Of a stretch of 64,000 nucleotides of DNA, positions 35,641 through 44,962 are shown in pieces (the first letter of the stretch is position 1; each line of letters starts with the position of its first letter). This DNA comes from Site-B1 sp963827785 (GTDB lineage Bacteria; Bacteroidota; Bacteroidia; Flavobacteriales; Flavobacteriaceae): the NCBI GenBank assembly GCA_963827785.1, contig CAWHCT010000023.1:59789-123788 (forward strand). Direction: 5' to 3'. The notes beneath the pieces were generated by a model that was given only the letters and a program-made list of their open reading frames with translations, was not told where the DNA came from and searched no databases. The position numbers were made by a program, and so were the translations under genes.

Positions 35641-37242
35641 ATGAGCAGCAAAATAAATCATAGTATGTCTTTGGCAAAACCTGATGCTCAGAATCTTTCG
35701 ACCAAGCAAAAAGTTGCAGTTGGATTAGGCGTTGTCGGATTATTCATTTTAGTTCTGGCACTTTTCAATACCAATTTTCCAAATAAAAGTTTGTTTTTAA
35801 TTGCAGCTTTAGGATTAATCTCTGTTGGCATCATTTTATTTGCCAATGACGCCTATCTTAAAAAAATGGAGGGCATTAAAAACGATGGAATTTGGTTTAA
35901 ATCTATTTCCTCAAGAGGAGTTTTGGGTTGGATCACAGGAATTGTATTGACTTTGTTTTATATTGTTTTGTACTTCTATCCTCAGCTTTTAGGACTTGGA
36001 ACTAATGGAGCATCCAACACAGGATTGGTTTACTTGTTTGATCCTTTAAGTAAACTTTTAAGCGGAAATCCAGCAAGCCAATGGTTTGTGTACGGAACGC
36101 TTTATACCATTGCTATTTTAGTCTTTGGCTATAAATTCATGTTGAAATATAGCCATAATCGGTATCAGCAAATAAGAACAGTTTCGGTAATGTTCTTTCA
36201 ATTGGGATTTGCCTTTTTGATTCCAGAATTTATGTCAAGATTAAATTCAGACTCCTTTAAATTACCTTATTATGATCTTAAAAATATATGGCCATTAAAC
36301 TATTACAATTTCGAACAATACAGAGTAGATGAATTTATTAGCGCCGGAAACATCGGATTGGGCTTATTGATTTTTGGCGTGCTGTCTATATTTGTAATTA
36401 CACCTATTCTAACTTATAAATATGGGAAAAGATGGTATTGCTCCTGGGTATGTGGCTGTGGCGGATTAGCGGAAACAGCAGGCGATTCATTCAGGCAGTT
36501 ATCATCTAAAAAATTATCTGCCTGGAAACTGGAACGTTGGCTAATCCATGCGGTTTTGGTTTTTGTTGTGCTTATGACAACAGCTGTCATTTACACCTAT
36601 TTGGATTACGATCCGAACAAATATTGGATGACAAAAGGATTGTTCTTAATTTTAGTTGGTGCATTTTTAACATTGGTTTTTGCCTTAACAATGATTTTTA
36701 AACGAAATGAATTTGGAAAAGATGCTAAATATGGAGCTATTGGATATTTTGTAATTATCGTGTCACTTTTCACTGTGCATTACTTTTCAAATGGTTCAAA
36801 ACTGTTTTTTATTGAAGCAGAAACCTTGCGATCATCATATGGATTCTTAATTGGTGCTATTTTCTCCGGAGTTGTAGGAACCGGGTTTTATCCAATTTTA
36901 GGAAACAGAGTTTGGTGTAGATTTGGTTGTCCTATGGCTGCCATTTTAGGATTTCAACAACGACTATTTTCTAAATTCAGAATTACAACCAATGGTGGAC
37001 AATGTATTTCATGTGGCAATTGCTCAACCTATTGCGAGATGGGAATCGACGTTCGGGCTTATGCTCAAAAAGGTGAAAATATTGTGAGATCAAGTTGTGT
37101 AGGATGCGGAGTGTGTTCTGCTGTTTGTCCAAGAGGTGTTTTAAAACTGGAAAATGGTAGTATGAAGGGCAGAATCAATCCAAATGAAATTCTATTAGGA
37201 AATGATATAAATCTAATGGAATTGGTTAATCATAAATCTTAA
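35641..37242 (+). CDS. membrane-bound 4Fe-4S protein, NapH/NosR-like
   Basis: A 533-residue protein with about nine to ten membrane helices and two types of Cys motif. In the membrane part are YCSWVCGCGGLAETAGD (about 268-284) and VWCRFGCPMAAILGF (about 427-441), resembling the CxxxCP motifs of NapH and NosR. At the C-terminus are two 4Fe-4S ferredoxin sites: CISCGNCSTYCEMGID and CVGCGVCSAVCPRG. It should pass electrons across or along the membrane. It partners the flavoprotein directly upstream. Its last 17 bases overlap the convergent propeller gene. The terminal acceptor is unknown. Confidence 0.87.
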   Translation: MSSKINHSMSLAKPDAQNLSTKQKVAVGLGVVGLFILVLALFNTNFPNKSLFLIAALGLISVGIILFANDAYLKKMEGIKNDGIWFKSISSRGVLGWITGIVLTLFYIVLYFYPQLLGLGTNGASNTGLVYLFDPLSKLLSGNPASQWFVYGTLYTIAILVFGYKFMLKYSHNRYQQIRTVSVMFFQLGFAFLIPEFMSRLNSDSFKLPYYDLKNIWPLNYYNFEQYRVDEFISAGNIGLGLLIFGVLSIFVITPILTYKYGKRWYCSWVCGCGGLAETAGDSFRQLSSKKLSAWKLERWLIHAVLVFVVLMTTAVIYTYLDYDPNKYWMTKGLFLILVGAFLTLVFALTMIFKRNEFGKDAKYGAIGYFVIIVSLFTVHYFSNGSKLFFIEAETLRSSYGFLIGAIFSGVVGTGFYPILGNRVWCRFGCPMAAILGFQQRLFSKFRITTNGGQCISCGNCSTYCEMGIDVRAYAQKGENIVRSSCVGCGVCSAVCPRGVLKLENGSMKGRINPNEILLGNDINLMELVNHKS

Positions 37243-38182
37243 CAAACACTGGCGCCTGCTGAAATTTGTAGGTTGTATCAGTCAATATTTTAGTTTCTTT
37301 TGTTTGCCAATCCATTAATGCAATATGAAATTGGGTTTGGTCCTTATCAAAGATTTCGATTGCTAAATATTTCCCATCTGGAGACCAATCGTGCCAACCT
37401 TCAAAAAAATCATTGTTTGTTAATTTCCATTGTTTAGATCCATCTGGTGTAACAGCGTACAAGCTGTATTTTCCGTTTTGAACTGATTGATATGTGATAA
37501 AATTTTCTTTAGAATTCCATCTTGGAGGTCCCGCAGAATAATTATACCATTTTTTTAAAGTGTCATTTTCGGGAAAATGTGTTATTTTTTTTAAGTTGCT
37601 TCCATCATCATTCATGATATATAATTCGTCATCGAATCCGCGTTCAAATTTAGTTGATTTATTACCTCCTCTAAACACAATTTGTTTTCCATCAGGAGAG
37701 AACAATGGGTCGTTCATATATTCTAAATCTGGTCTTATTTTACTTGTGACCTTACTCAGACTGTCCACTATATAAAATGCTGTGTCAACAGTTTTGTGAG
37801 GTCTAATTATCAATTCACTTCCATTGTGCCTTGTGCTATGCCAACTGTCTGCCAAGCGAATTTCAGAAATTTTAACCTTTTCTGATCCATCAGGTTTCAT
37901 TTTGTACAAAAAATACAATCGATGTGTCGTGTCTCTATCGGAAATGAAATAAACATTATCTTCAAAAGCATGATAAGTCCATTCAACACCAGATAAATTG
38001 GTAATATTTTGTTTATTGCTTCCATCAAGATCCATTATAAAAACTTCATAATCATCTGTTTCATCATCAAATAATACATTGTATGCTATTTTTAATTTGT
38101 AAGGCTTTTCTTTTTGGTTTGTTCTATCTGAATTACACGAAATCAAAAGCGACAAAACAAAGACTAAATAAACACTTCTCAT
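37226..38182 (-). CDS. TolB/PD40-type beta-propeller lipoprotein
   Basis: A 318-residue lipoprotein (lipobox LSLLISC, Cys about 16). PD40 or WD40-like blades repeat: VFIMDLDGSNKQNITNLSG, then FLYKMKPDGSEKVKI, MNDPLFSPDGKQIVFRGG, ELYIMNDDGSNLKKIT and WHDWSPDGKYLAIEIF. The SPDGK turns are the blade hallmark. Such proteins usually bind other proteins at the cell surface or periplasm and have no enzyme activity. It overlaps the end of the Fe-S protein gene and diverges from the GT2 gene at 38289. Confidence 0.85.
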   Translation of the reverse strand: MRSVYLVFVLSLLISCNSDRTNQKEKPYKLKIAYNVLFDDETDDYEVFIMDLDGSNKQNITNLSGVEWTYHAFEDNVYFISDRDTTHRLYFLYKMKPDGSEKVKISEIRLADSWHSTRHNGSELIIRPHKTVDTAFYIVDSLSKVTSKIRPDLEYMNDPLFSPDGKQIVFRGGNKSTKFERGFDDELYIMNDDGSNLKKITHFPENDTLKKWYNYSAGPPRWNSKENFITYQSVQNGKYSLYAVTPDGSKQWKLTNNDFFEGWHDWSPDGKYLAIEIFDKDQTQFHIALMDWQTKETKILTDTTYKFQQAPVFVKIYD

Positions 38183-38262
38183 GACATCAGTTTATATTAT
38201 CAAGTTACAATATTTTTAGGTTAGTTTAAATCTTAGGGCTCGTCTAAAGTTTAAACAATTTA

Positions 38263-38270
38263 TACATTTG
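38263..38270 (+). promoter_or_regulatory. -7 element before GT2 operon
   Basis: TACATTTG fits TAnnTTTG and lies 18 bp before the ATG at 38289. No good TTTG element is found at the -33 position. Confidence 0.4.
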
Positions 38271-38288
38271 CACTCTAGTTAAATATTT

Positions 38289-38978
38289 ATGCCTGCAATT
38301 AAAGTCATCATTCCTGCTTATAACGAGCAAGATTCTATTGCTAATGTTATTAACGATATTCCAGATATAGTTAGCGAGATTATTGTTGTAAATAACAATT
38401 CTTCAGATGATACTTTTAAAACCGCAGAAAAAGCAGGCGCAACGGTTTTAACAGAGACCAGAAAAGGATATGGCTATGCGTGTTTAAAGGGAATGGATTA
38501 CCTTGCCAGCCAAAAACACAAACCAGACATTATAGTATTTCTAGACGGTGATTACAGCGATTATCCTGAAGAATTAACAAAGCTTGTTGACCCGATCATA
38601 AATGATGATGTAGATTTTGTAATTGGCGCTCGTGTTAAACGACTACGTCAACAAGGTTCTATGACTCCGCAACAGGTCTTTGGCAATTGGCTGGCGACTT
38701 TTCTAATGAAACTAATGTTTGGTGCTAAATTCACAGATCTTGGCCCTTTTAGAGCTATTAAATATGATAAGCTGTTAAACTTTAACATGGAAGACAAAAC
38801 CTACGGCTGGACTGTGGAAATGCAATTAAAAGCTATAAAACAAAAATTAAATTACGTGGAAGTACCGGTAAAATACAGAAACAGAATTGGAGTGTCTAAA
38901 GTTTCCGGAACGGTAAAAGGTACTATCTTTGCAGGCTTTAAGATACTCGGTTGGATCTTTAAATACAGTATTAAATAA
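38289..38978 (+). CDS. DPM1-like family 2 glycosyltransferase
   Basis: A 229-residue GT2 enzyme of the dolichyl-phosphate-mannose-synthase type, probably using a nucleotide sugar and a polyprenyl phosphate at the inner face of the membrane. Motifs are IIPAYNEQDSIANVIND (about 7-23), IIVVNNNSSDDTF, FLDGDYSDYPEELTKL (metal-binding DxD, about 78-93), GWTVEMQLKAIKQKL and VEVPVKYRNRIGVSKVSGT. The C-terminal 30 residues are hydrophobic. The next GT2 gene starts on the same TAATG, so the two are coupled. Confidence 0.9.
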   Translation: MPAIKVIIPAYNEQDSIANVINDIPDIVSEIIVVNNNSSDDTFKTAEKAGATVLTETRKGYGYACLKGMDYLASQKHKPDIIVFLDGDYSDYPEELTKLVDPIINDDVDFVIGARVKRLRQQGSMTPQQVFGNWLATFLMKLMFGAKFTDLGPFRAIKYDKLLNFNMEDKTYGWTVEMQLKAIKQKLNYVEVPVKYRNRIGVSKVSGTVKGTIFAGFKILGWIFKYSIK

Positions 38979-40468
38979 TGATTCTTGAAATAACCATTAT
39001 TATAATTTATTCCATTGCACTAATACTCATTTTCTTGTATTCGTTAGCACAACTTAATCTGTTATTCAATTACTTAAAAGCTAAAAAACTTGTAGACAAG
39101 TCACCTAAATATAATTTTAATAATCCAAATGAAATTCCTTATGTAACCATACAACTTCCTGTTTATAACGAACTATATGTAATGGAACGACTCTTGGATA
39201 ACATTTCACAAATGGATTATCCAAAGGATAAACTGGAAATTCAGGTATTAGATGATTCCACCGACGAATCTGTTAAATCGACTTCTGAACAGATCGAGCA
39301 ATTAAAAAAATCCGGTTTAGATATCCAACATATTCAGAGAGTGAACAGAAAAGGGTTTAAAGCTGGAGCACTAAAAGAAGGTTTGGTAAAAGCCAAAGGT
39401 GAATTCATTGCTATTTTTGATGCCGATTTCCTACCTAAAAAGGATTGGTTAAAAAAGACCATTCCATATTTCATTGATGAGGAAATTGGTGTTGTCCAAA
39501 CGCGTTGGAGTCACATTAACCGAAACTATTCCATACTAACCAAAATACAAGCCTTTGCTTTGGATGCCCATTTCACTTTAGAGCAAGTCGGCAGAAACAG
39601 CAAAGGACATTTTATCAACTTTAATGGCACAGCCGGTGTTTGGCGTAAGGAATGCATTTTAGACGCAGGAAACTGGGAAGGTGACACGTTAACCGAAGAC
39701 CTGGACTTAAGTTACAGAGCACAACTTAAAAACTGGAAATTCAAGTATCTGGAGAACGTCCTCACTCCGGCAGAATTACCAGTGGTCATTAGTGCAGCAA
39801 GAACACAGCAATTCAGATGGAATAAAGGTGGTGCTGAGAACTTCAGAAAAATGATGTGGAAAGTTATTACAAATCATAATATTTCTACAAAAACTAAAAT
39901 ACATGGATTCTTGCATTTACTAAATAGCACGATGTTTTTAAACGTCCTAATCGTGGCAGTTTTAAGTATTCCAATGTTGTACATAAAAAACGAATATGCT
40001 CATTTAAAACCATACTTTTATGTTATGAGTTTTTTCGTGATAAGCACCATTATATTCTTCATATGTTATTGGTTTATGTATAAACTAACTTATGGTGGTG
40101 GCTTCAAAAAGTTCTTGAGTTATATAGGTATGTTTTTTACATTTTTCTCAATAGCCATGGGCTTTTCACTACACAATTCCATAGCAGTTTTAGAGGGTCA
40201 TGCAGGCAAATCAAGCGATTTCATTCGCACACCAAAATTCAATATCAATTCTATTACAGATTCCTGGAAAGGCAACAAATATTTACGTAAAAAACTGTCT
40301 CTAAATATAATTTTCGAAGGCTTATTAATGCTCTATTTTGCCTTCGGAATGTATAGTGCATTTGTCGTTGGGGACCAGGGTGGCGATTTTGGGTTATTCC
40401 CATTTCACCTAATGCTGTTTCTTGGCTTTGGATATGTGTTCTTTAAATCGATAAGTGCTAAAATCTAA
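38978..40468 (+). CDS. processive-type GT2 glycosyltransferase (cellulose/glucomannan synthase-like)
   Basis: A 496-residue membrane glycosyltransferase. N-terminal helix (about 1-25), then a GT2 domain with YVTIQLPVYNE, LDDSTDES (first D), AIFDADFLPKKDWL (DxD, about 145-158), TEDLDLSYRAQLKNW (TED, about 233-247) and the polymerase-type QQFRWNKGG. Four or five helices follow. The D, DxD, TED, QxxRW order is that of processive beta-glycan synthases (CslA, BcsA) and of ceramide glucosyltransferases. It probably builds or extends a glycan across the membrane. Product unknown. Confidence 0.9.
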   Translation: MILEITIIIIYSIALILIFLYSLAQLNLLFNYLKAKKLVDKSPKYNFNNPNEIPYVTIQLPVYNELYVMERLLDNISQMDYPKDKLEIQVLDDSTDESVKSTSEQIEQLKKSGLDIQHIQRVNRKGFKAGALKEGLVKAKGEFIAIFDADFLPKKDWLKKTIPYFIDEEIGVVQTRWSHINRNYSILTKIQAFALDAHFTLEQVGRNSKGHFINFNGTAGVWRKECILDAGNWEGDTLTEDLDLSYRAQLKNWKFKYLENVLTPAELPVVISAARTQQFRWNKGGAENFRKMMWKVITNHNISTKTKIHGFLHLLNSTMFLNVLIVAVLSIPMLYIKNEYAHLKPYFYVMSFFVISTIIFFICYWFMYKLTYGGGFKKFLSYIGMFFTFFSIAMGFSLHNSIAVLEGHAGKSSDFIRTPKFNINSITDSWKGNKYLRKKLSLNIIFEGLLMLYFAFGMYSAFVVGDQGGDFGLFPFHLMLFLGFGYVFFKSISAKI

Positions 40469-40489
40469 TTTAAATGTATCCATATTATA

Positions 40490-41626
40490 CTAATTGTCCC
40501 AAGGTCCATTCTTGGTAACACTGAAAACAGATTTTCCATCATACCTAAAGAGCCCCATCCAACCACCAAACCAAATCCGCCCTTCCTTATCTTCAAAAAT
40601 GCATTGTATGGCATTAGTTGCAAGACCATCTTTTTTATTGAAATTAGTAAAAGATTCTCCATCATATCGATACACCCCAAAGTTTTCAGCAGGAAACCAT
40701 ATGTTTCCGCTTTTATCTTCAAAAAGGCTCCAAACTTCATTACCCTCAATAATGCCTTTTTCCATAAAATTGGTAAAGGAATTTCCATCATAACGACAAA
40801 TACCCTTATGATGTGTGGCGAACCATATGTTTCCATGTTTGTCTTCTAAAATATCATTAACCACATTACTTGGTAAACCATTTTTCTCTGAAATATTGGT
40901 TAAAGATTTTCCGTCATAAACATATGCACCACCATTAGTTCCAAACCACATTTTCCCTTTACTATCTTCCATTATACTATGGATTATCTTGGCACTTGTA
41001 ACTCCCCTTGAATAATCAGGTTCATTCTCCGGAATGTAAAACGGAGTGAATCTTTCTCCATCAAAACGACTTATACCTTGCAAAGTTCCTATCCAAATTA
41101 TATTCTTACTATCTAAATATATACTCCAAACATCGTTATTAATAAGCCCATCCTTCACCGTTAGATTTGCAAATGCCTCTCCGTCATATTTAGTTAATCC
41201 TGCTTCAGTTCCAAACCAAACATTTCCTGATTTATCCTCCACAATTCCTCTTACGGCAACGCCACCAAATCCTTCATTAATTGAGAAATATTCAAGAGAG
41301 ATCCCATTATAGCAAACAACTCCATCTCCATTAGTTCCAAACCAAAGGTCACCTTTCTTATCCTGGAATATCCTTCGTACAAACCGACTTATCTGTAAAG
41401 CAGGATCAGGCTCAATATCTTGAATATAAAGTGGACCCAAAATTTGGTTAGCAGATTGGCTTTCCTTTGATAAAGAATCATTGGAGATCGCTTTTGATTC
41501 AATATTATTTTCTTGAGGATCAATACCTTTGTTTTGTCCGTTACAAGAATTGAACAAAATAAAAGTGACCATAAGTAGATGCCGACTAAAAACTTCGATT
41601 GATCGTATTATATTAATTTTATTCAC
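40490..41626 (-). CDS. two-component-regulator-type propeller lipoprotein
   Basis: A 378-residue lipoprotein (FILFNSC, Cys about residue 28). It contains about seven to eight repeats of the pattern xxDxxGxxWFGTxxGxxxYDGxSFTNF, e.g. DKKGDLWFGTNGDGVVCYNG, then DKSGNVWFGTEAGLTKYDGE and DSKGKMWFGTNGGAYVYDGK. This is the reg_prop repeat of hybrid two-component sensors, here as a stand-alone propeller with no kinase part. It probably binds a glycan or partner protein at the surface. It converges on the GT2 gene 21 bases away. Confidence 0.87.
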   Translation of the reverse strand: MNKINIIRSIEVFSRHLLMVTFILFNSCNGQNKGIDPQENNIESKAISNDSLSKESQSANQILGPLYIQDIEPDPALQISRFVRRIFQDKKGDLWFGTNGDGVVCYNGISLEYFSINEGFGGVAVRGIVEDKSGNVWFGTEAGLTKYDGEAFANLTVKDGLINNDVWSIYLDSKNIIWIGTLQGISRFDGERFTPFYIPENEPDYSRGVTSAKIIHSIMEDSKGKMWFGTNGGAYVYDGKSLTNISEKNGLPSNVVNDILEDKHGNIWFATHHKGICRYDGNSFTNFMEKGIIEGNEVWSLFEDKSGNIWFPAENFGVYRYDGESFTNFNKKDGLATNAIQCIFEDKEGRIWFGGWMGLFRYDGKSVFSVTKNGPWDN

Positions 41627-41749
41627 ACAAAAGAATTAATCATTTCAGCTTTTGACTAAGTTAGTTTTTTTACAGCAATTACAAATGAGTAATCCCTTTA
41701 TTCTCGATACAACTTTATAAAATCGACCCATGTTGTTTATATTTGACTC

Positions 41750-43135
41750 ATGCTACTAAACTCAACCTTTTTAAGGCCAAATAGAACACCCATTTTATTG
41801 GCTTTTTTAAGTATTGTATTTTATTACCTTTTTGCTTACGATTTAGTTAGAACTGATCATCTCAAACTTATAAGTCTTTATATAAGTTTGTTCATTCTAT
41901 TCTATTTTTTAGTTAGAATCCAAAAGGAAAATATTCGATTTTTAACGGTTTTAGCTTTGTTGTTTCGCTTTGTTTTTCTTTTTTCTATACCAAATCTTTC
42001 ACAGGATTTTTATCGTTTTATTTGGGATGGCAGGATGCTATGGGAAGGATGGAATCCATATTTATTTACTCCTGAATTTTTTATTTCCAAAGGTGAATTT
42101 CCTATTGCCCAAGCACAGGCATTGTACAATGGCATGGGAACACTTAATGGAAGTCATTATACGAACTATCCGCCTTTAAATCAGTTATGCTTTGTAATAG
42201 CAGGTTTATTTGCCGGAAAAAGCATTTTAGGTTCTGTGATAGTTATGCGCTTAGTCATAATTGCTTCAGATTTTGGAACCCTATATTTTGGCAAAAAGCT
42301 ATTGGAAAAACTAAAACTTCCTATACACAATATATTCTGGTACATTTTAAATCCTTTCATCATTATAGAACTAACTGGCAACCTTCACTTTGAAGGGGTT
42401 ATGATTTTCTTTTTGGTTTGGAGTATATTTTTGCTGCATTCCGGAAAATGGAAATTCGCTGCAATTATTTTTGCATGTTCGGTTTCTATAAAATTGATTC
42501 CATTAATATTTCTGCCTTTGTTTTATCAGTGGTTTATGAAGGGCAAAGAGATTTCGACTGCGCTCAACATGACAAAATTAGTTGCCTTTTATGTAATTAT
42601 TGGCACTATAACTATTCTCTTTTTTGTCCCATTTTACTCTTCAGAATTTATAAATAATTACGCAGGAACGGTTGCACTATGGTTTCAGAATTTTGAGTTT
42701 AATGCGAGCCTTTACTACGTTGCTCGAGAAATTGGATACCTGTTTAGGGGTTATAATGAGATAGCGATTATAGGAAAGTATATTCCGGTTTTGGTGAGCT
42801 TATTTGTGTTGATCATTACATTCTTCAGAAATAATAAAACCATGCCTTATCTTATAACCTCAATGCTATTAGTTCTATCATTTTACTTTTTTACTGCAAC
42901 AACAGTCCATCCCTGGTATCTTGCAACCCTAGTAATTTTGAGCACCTTTACTAATTATAAATTCCCTTTAGTATGGAGTTTTGTAATTATACTTAGTTAT
43001 TTGGCATATGAGAATATTGAAAATCAAGAAAACCTTTGGATCATTGGTTTGGAATATATAATTGTATACAGTGTTTTTGTCTGGGAAGCGTTTTTTAAAG
43101 ACCCCTTAAAACTTTCTCCGTTTTCCGAAGGTTAG
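41750..43135 (+). CDS. polytopic mannosyltransferase-like glycosyltransferase (GT-C fold)
   Basis: A 461-residue protein with about eleven membrane helices and a periplasmic loop after helix 3 (LSQDFYRFIWDGRMLWEGWN), where DFYRFIWDGR is a typical GT-C/GT87-like acidic motif. Further polar segments are HYTNYPPLNQLCF and FEFNASLYYVAREIGY. The family uses polyprenyl-phosphate sugars. With the DPM1-like GT and the processive GT2 upstream it may complete a lipid-linked glycan pathway. It overlaps the end of the convergent LapA-like gene by about 30 bases. Confidence 0.83.
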   Translation: MLLNSTFLRPNRTPILLAFLSIVFYYLFAYDLVRTDHLKLISLYISLFILFYFLVRIQKENIRFLTVLALLFRFVFLFSIPNLSQDFYRFIWDGRMLWEGWNPYLFTPEFFISKGEFPIAQAQALYNGMGTLNGSHYTNYPPLNQLCFVIAGLFAGKSILGSVIVMRLVIIASDFGTLYFGKKLLEKLKLPIHNIFWYILNPFIIIELTGNLHFEGVMIFFLVWSIFLLHSGKWKFAAIIFACSVSIKLIPLIFLPLFYQWFMKGKEISTALNMTKLVAFYVIIGTITILFFVPFYSSEFINNYAGTVALWFQNFEFNASLYYVAREIGYLFRGYNEIAIIGKYIPVLVSLFVLIITFFRNNKTMPYLITSMLLVLSFYFFTATTVHPWYLATLVILSTFTNYKFPLVWSFVIILSYLAYENIENQENLWIIGLEYIIVYSVFVWEAFFKDPLKLSPFSEG

Positions 43136-43303
43136 CAACTCACCAATTACGAATCCAACTATAAAGCAACCTAATATTAACAACACCCTGGATATTGACA
43201 TCTCAAATATTAAAAACTTTATGGTAACAATTTCTGTATTTTGAATTGTAAATATTACCACCATTGAAATTAACAGAATTGCTATGATAGATCTTGTATT
43301 CAT
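43106..43303 (-). CDS. LapA/DUF1049-like small membrane protein
   Basis: A 65-residue protein with two helices (about 5-22 and 38-58) and the DUF1049 pattern FTIQNTEIVTIKFLIFEMSI, with a basic C-terminus (FGKRRKF). LapA-like proteins take part in lipopolysaccharide assembly in other bacteria, but at this size the assignment is to the domain only. It ends the sigma-factor operon. Confidence 0.78.
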   Translation of the reverse strand: MNTRSIIAILLISMVVIFTIQNTEIVTIKFLIFEMSISRVLLILGCFIVGFVIGELLTFGKRRKF

Positions 43304-43367
43304 TATTTAAAAATCTTCTTTAAATTCTAACATAATTTTCCCCATTCGTAAATTGATTTTAACAATA

Positions 43368-44195
43368 TTAATCTTCCACTTCAACTCTGCTTTCTACTAT
43401 TTCTTTTATAGGTATTATTATTTTACCTTTTTTTGTTTTTAAAGTCATACAAATATTGTCAATAGAAATAATTTCACCTTTTACATCATTAACAATTAAT
43501 TTTTGACCTACTTCGTAATTTTTTCTTGAATAGAATGAAAACAAAAGACTTTGTATAACTTCTTTAGTGCCAAAACCAAAAGCCAATGCAATCGCTAATA
43601 AAAAAGCTCCTAAAATAATTGTTACATTATTTGTAATTATATCGGTATCTATTCCTGCTTGGTTTAATGAAGTAATTGTAACTAGTATAGCTATTAAATA
43701 AAACACTAAACTGCTTATGATTTTAGAGTTACTTAGATCAAAAGATTCAAAAGTTCCTATAATAGCTTTTCTAACAAAATTAGCAATATATATACCAATC
43801 ATGAATAGTACTATGGCGCTAAATAATTGAGGCAAGTATCTTAATAAGTTACTGATTTCCTGAGACACAACAGTCCACTTCAAAATATCTACAGCAGCAA
43901 TTAAGAATACTAAAAACAGTATGAATTTTACAAAGACCAATAAAACTTTAGATAAATTGATGTTAATATTTGTTTTACCGAAGAGGGATGATTCATTAAT
44001 TTTATCTGTTAATGAGTCAACTTTAATTACTTTAAGAATCTTTTTTAACAAATAGAGTATAATTGTTGTAAAAATCCATCCAAAAAGTAGGATAAATAAT
44101 GCTCCCACAATATTTGGAATTACTGTGGCTACTTTAGAACTCATGTCTCCAAGCGAGTTAAAAATCATATCTTTCCATTGGTTTACGGTTTCCAT
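43368..44195 (-). CDS. MscS-like mechanosensitive channel protein
   Basis: A 275-residue inner-membrane protein with an N-terminal conserved TM-helix domain (IPNIVGALFILLFGWIFTTI), about five helices in total, and a pore-lining segment near residues 185-215 (LGAFLLAIALAFGFGTKEVI). A soluble beta domain (GQKLIVNDVKGEIISIDNIC) resembles MscS. It has the shape of small-conductance channels that relieve osmotic stress, but lacks the usual C-terminal alpha/beta extension. It follows a 60-residue gene and the sigma factor on the same strand, suggesting a stress operon. Confidence 0.85.
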   Translation of the reverse strand: METVNQWKDMIFNSLGDMSSKVATVIPNIVGALFILLFGWIFTTIILYLLKKILKVIKVDSLTDKINESSLFGKTNININLSKVLLVFVKFILFLVFLIAAVDILKWTVVSQEISNLLRYLPQLFSAIVLFMIGIYIANFVRKAIIGTFESFDLSNSKIISSLVFYLIAILVTITSLNQAGIDTDIITNNVTIILGAFLLAIALAFGFGTKEVIQSLLFSFYSRKNYEVGQKLIVNDVKGEIISIDNICMTLKTKKGKIIIPIKEIVESRVEVED

Positions 44196-44206
44196 TTTTA
44201 GAAGTT

Positions 44207-44389
44207 TTAGTTATTCTTAATTTTATCTCTATTTTTAAAAAAGCTTTTTACCACGGAGGCATAGTTGGATAAAAATAAACTTGACAGATCTATTAAAAAT
44301 TTAATCTCAGCTATTTCACCCATGACTTTTTTTCTTATATGCTTTGGCACTTCTTTATTGTGCTCCAATTCTTTAAATGGATTCCCCAT
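44207..44389 (-). CDS. 60-residue soluble protein between sigma factor and channel
   Basis: Starts MGNPFKELEHNKEVPKHIRK, amphipathic and basic, with a hydrophobic stretch (FLIDLSSLFLSNYASVV) in the second half and a charged tail. It lies six bases after the sigma-factor stop and eleven before the MscS-like start. The position is that of an anti-sigma or regulatory partner, but it lacks a zinc-binding HxxxCxxC motif and is too short for a usual anti-sigma domain. Function not assigned. Confidence 0.72.
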   Translation of the reverse strand: MGNPFKELEHNKEVPKHIRKKVMGEIAEIKFLIDLSSLFLSNYASVVKSFFKNRDKIKNN

Positions 44390-44395
44390 AGTCCT

Positions 44396-44962
44396 TTATA
44401 AATAATTATATATCTCAACTACTTTAGCCTTTGCTCTTTTAAGTCTCATTTTTATAGCACTTTCACCGACATTTAATACATTTTGAATTTCTTTTATTGG
44501 AAGATCATCTTGATATTTTAGTAATAAAATCATTTTGTCTTCAGGGTTTAATATTTCCAAAGCCTTTTGCAGTTTGTCTACTTTTAAATGGAATAAATCA
44601 AAATCTTCTGTTTCAAGTGGTAAATCATCATAATCATTAATCTGGATTGCCTTTTTTTCTATTTTTTTTGAAGTATCTCTATTTACATAATTTACACAAT
44701 GGTTGTAAGTGAAAGCATACAACCATGAAGAAAATTTAGCTTTTGGTTTGTATAAGTTTAACTTGGTGTAAAGTTTAACAAATATATCTTGAGTTAAATC
44801 TTCTGCCTCTTCACTTGTTTTTGAAAAACCATAACATTTATTATATACTTTATGGACATACCTATCGTATAACACTCCAAATAGCAGAGTATTTTTTGTA
44901 GCAATTATTTGATTTACAAGCTCTTTGTCTTCTAACTGACAAGAACTTACTTGAGTTTTCAG
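44396..44962 (-). CDS. ECF-type RNA polymerase sigma factor with non-standard start
   Basis: From GTG at 44875 the frame gives 159 residues with sigma region 2 (EEAEDLTQDIFVKLYTKLNL, then KFSSWLYAFTYNHCVNYVNR) and region 4 (LKYQDDLPIKEIQNVLNVGE, then SAIKMRLKRAK). The first helix of region 2 is missing from that form. Upstream, the same frame stays open and encodes it (QLEDKELVNQIIATKNTLLF). The open frame reaches a TAA at about 44968 with no ATG, GTG or TTG on the way; the nearest initiator-like codon is CTG at 44962. So the start is either CTG or the ATG has been lost. It should control the surrounding envelope genes. Confidence 0.82.
   Translation of the reverse strand: MKTQVSSCQLEDKELVNQIIATKNTLLFGVLYDRYVHKVYNKCYGFSKTSEEAEDLTQDIFVKLYTKLNLYKPKAKFSSWLYAFTYNHCVNYVNRDTSKKIEKKAIQINDYDDLPLETEDFDLFHLKVDKLQKALEILNPEDKMILLLKYQDDLPIKEIQNVLNVGESAIKMRLKRAKAKVVEIYNYL

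Noticed and set aside
40465..40836. Minus-strand frame of 123 codons overlapping the propeller gene
   Set aside because: It lies in an alternative frame of the repeated propeller blades; its repeats simply mirror theirs.
43106..44389. The 60-residue protein as a classical anti-sigma factor
   Set aside because: It has no membrane helix or zinc-binding motif and is too short; only its position suggests a link.
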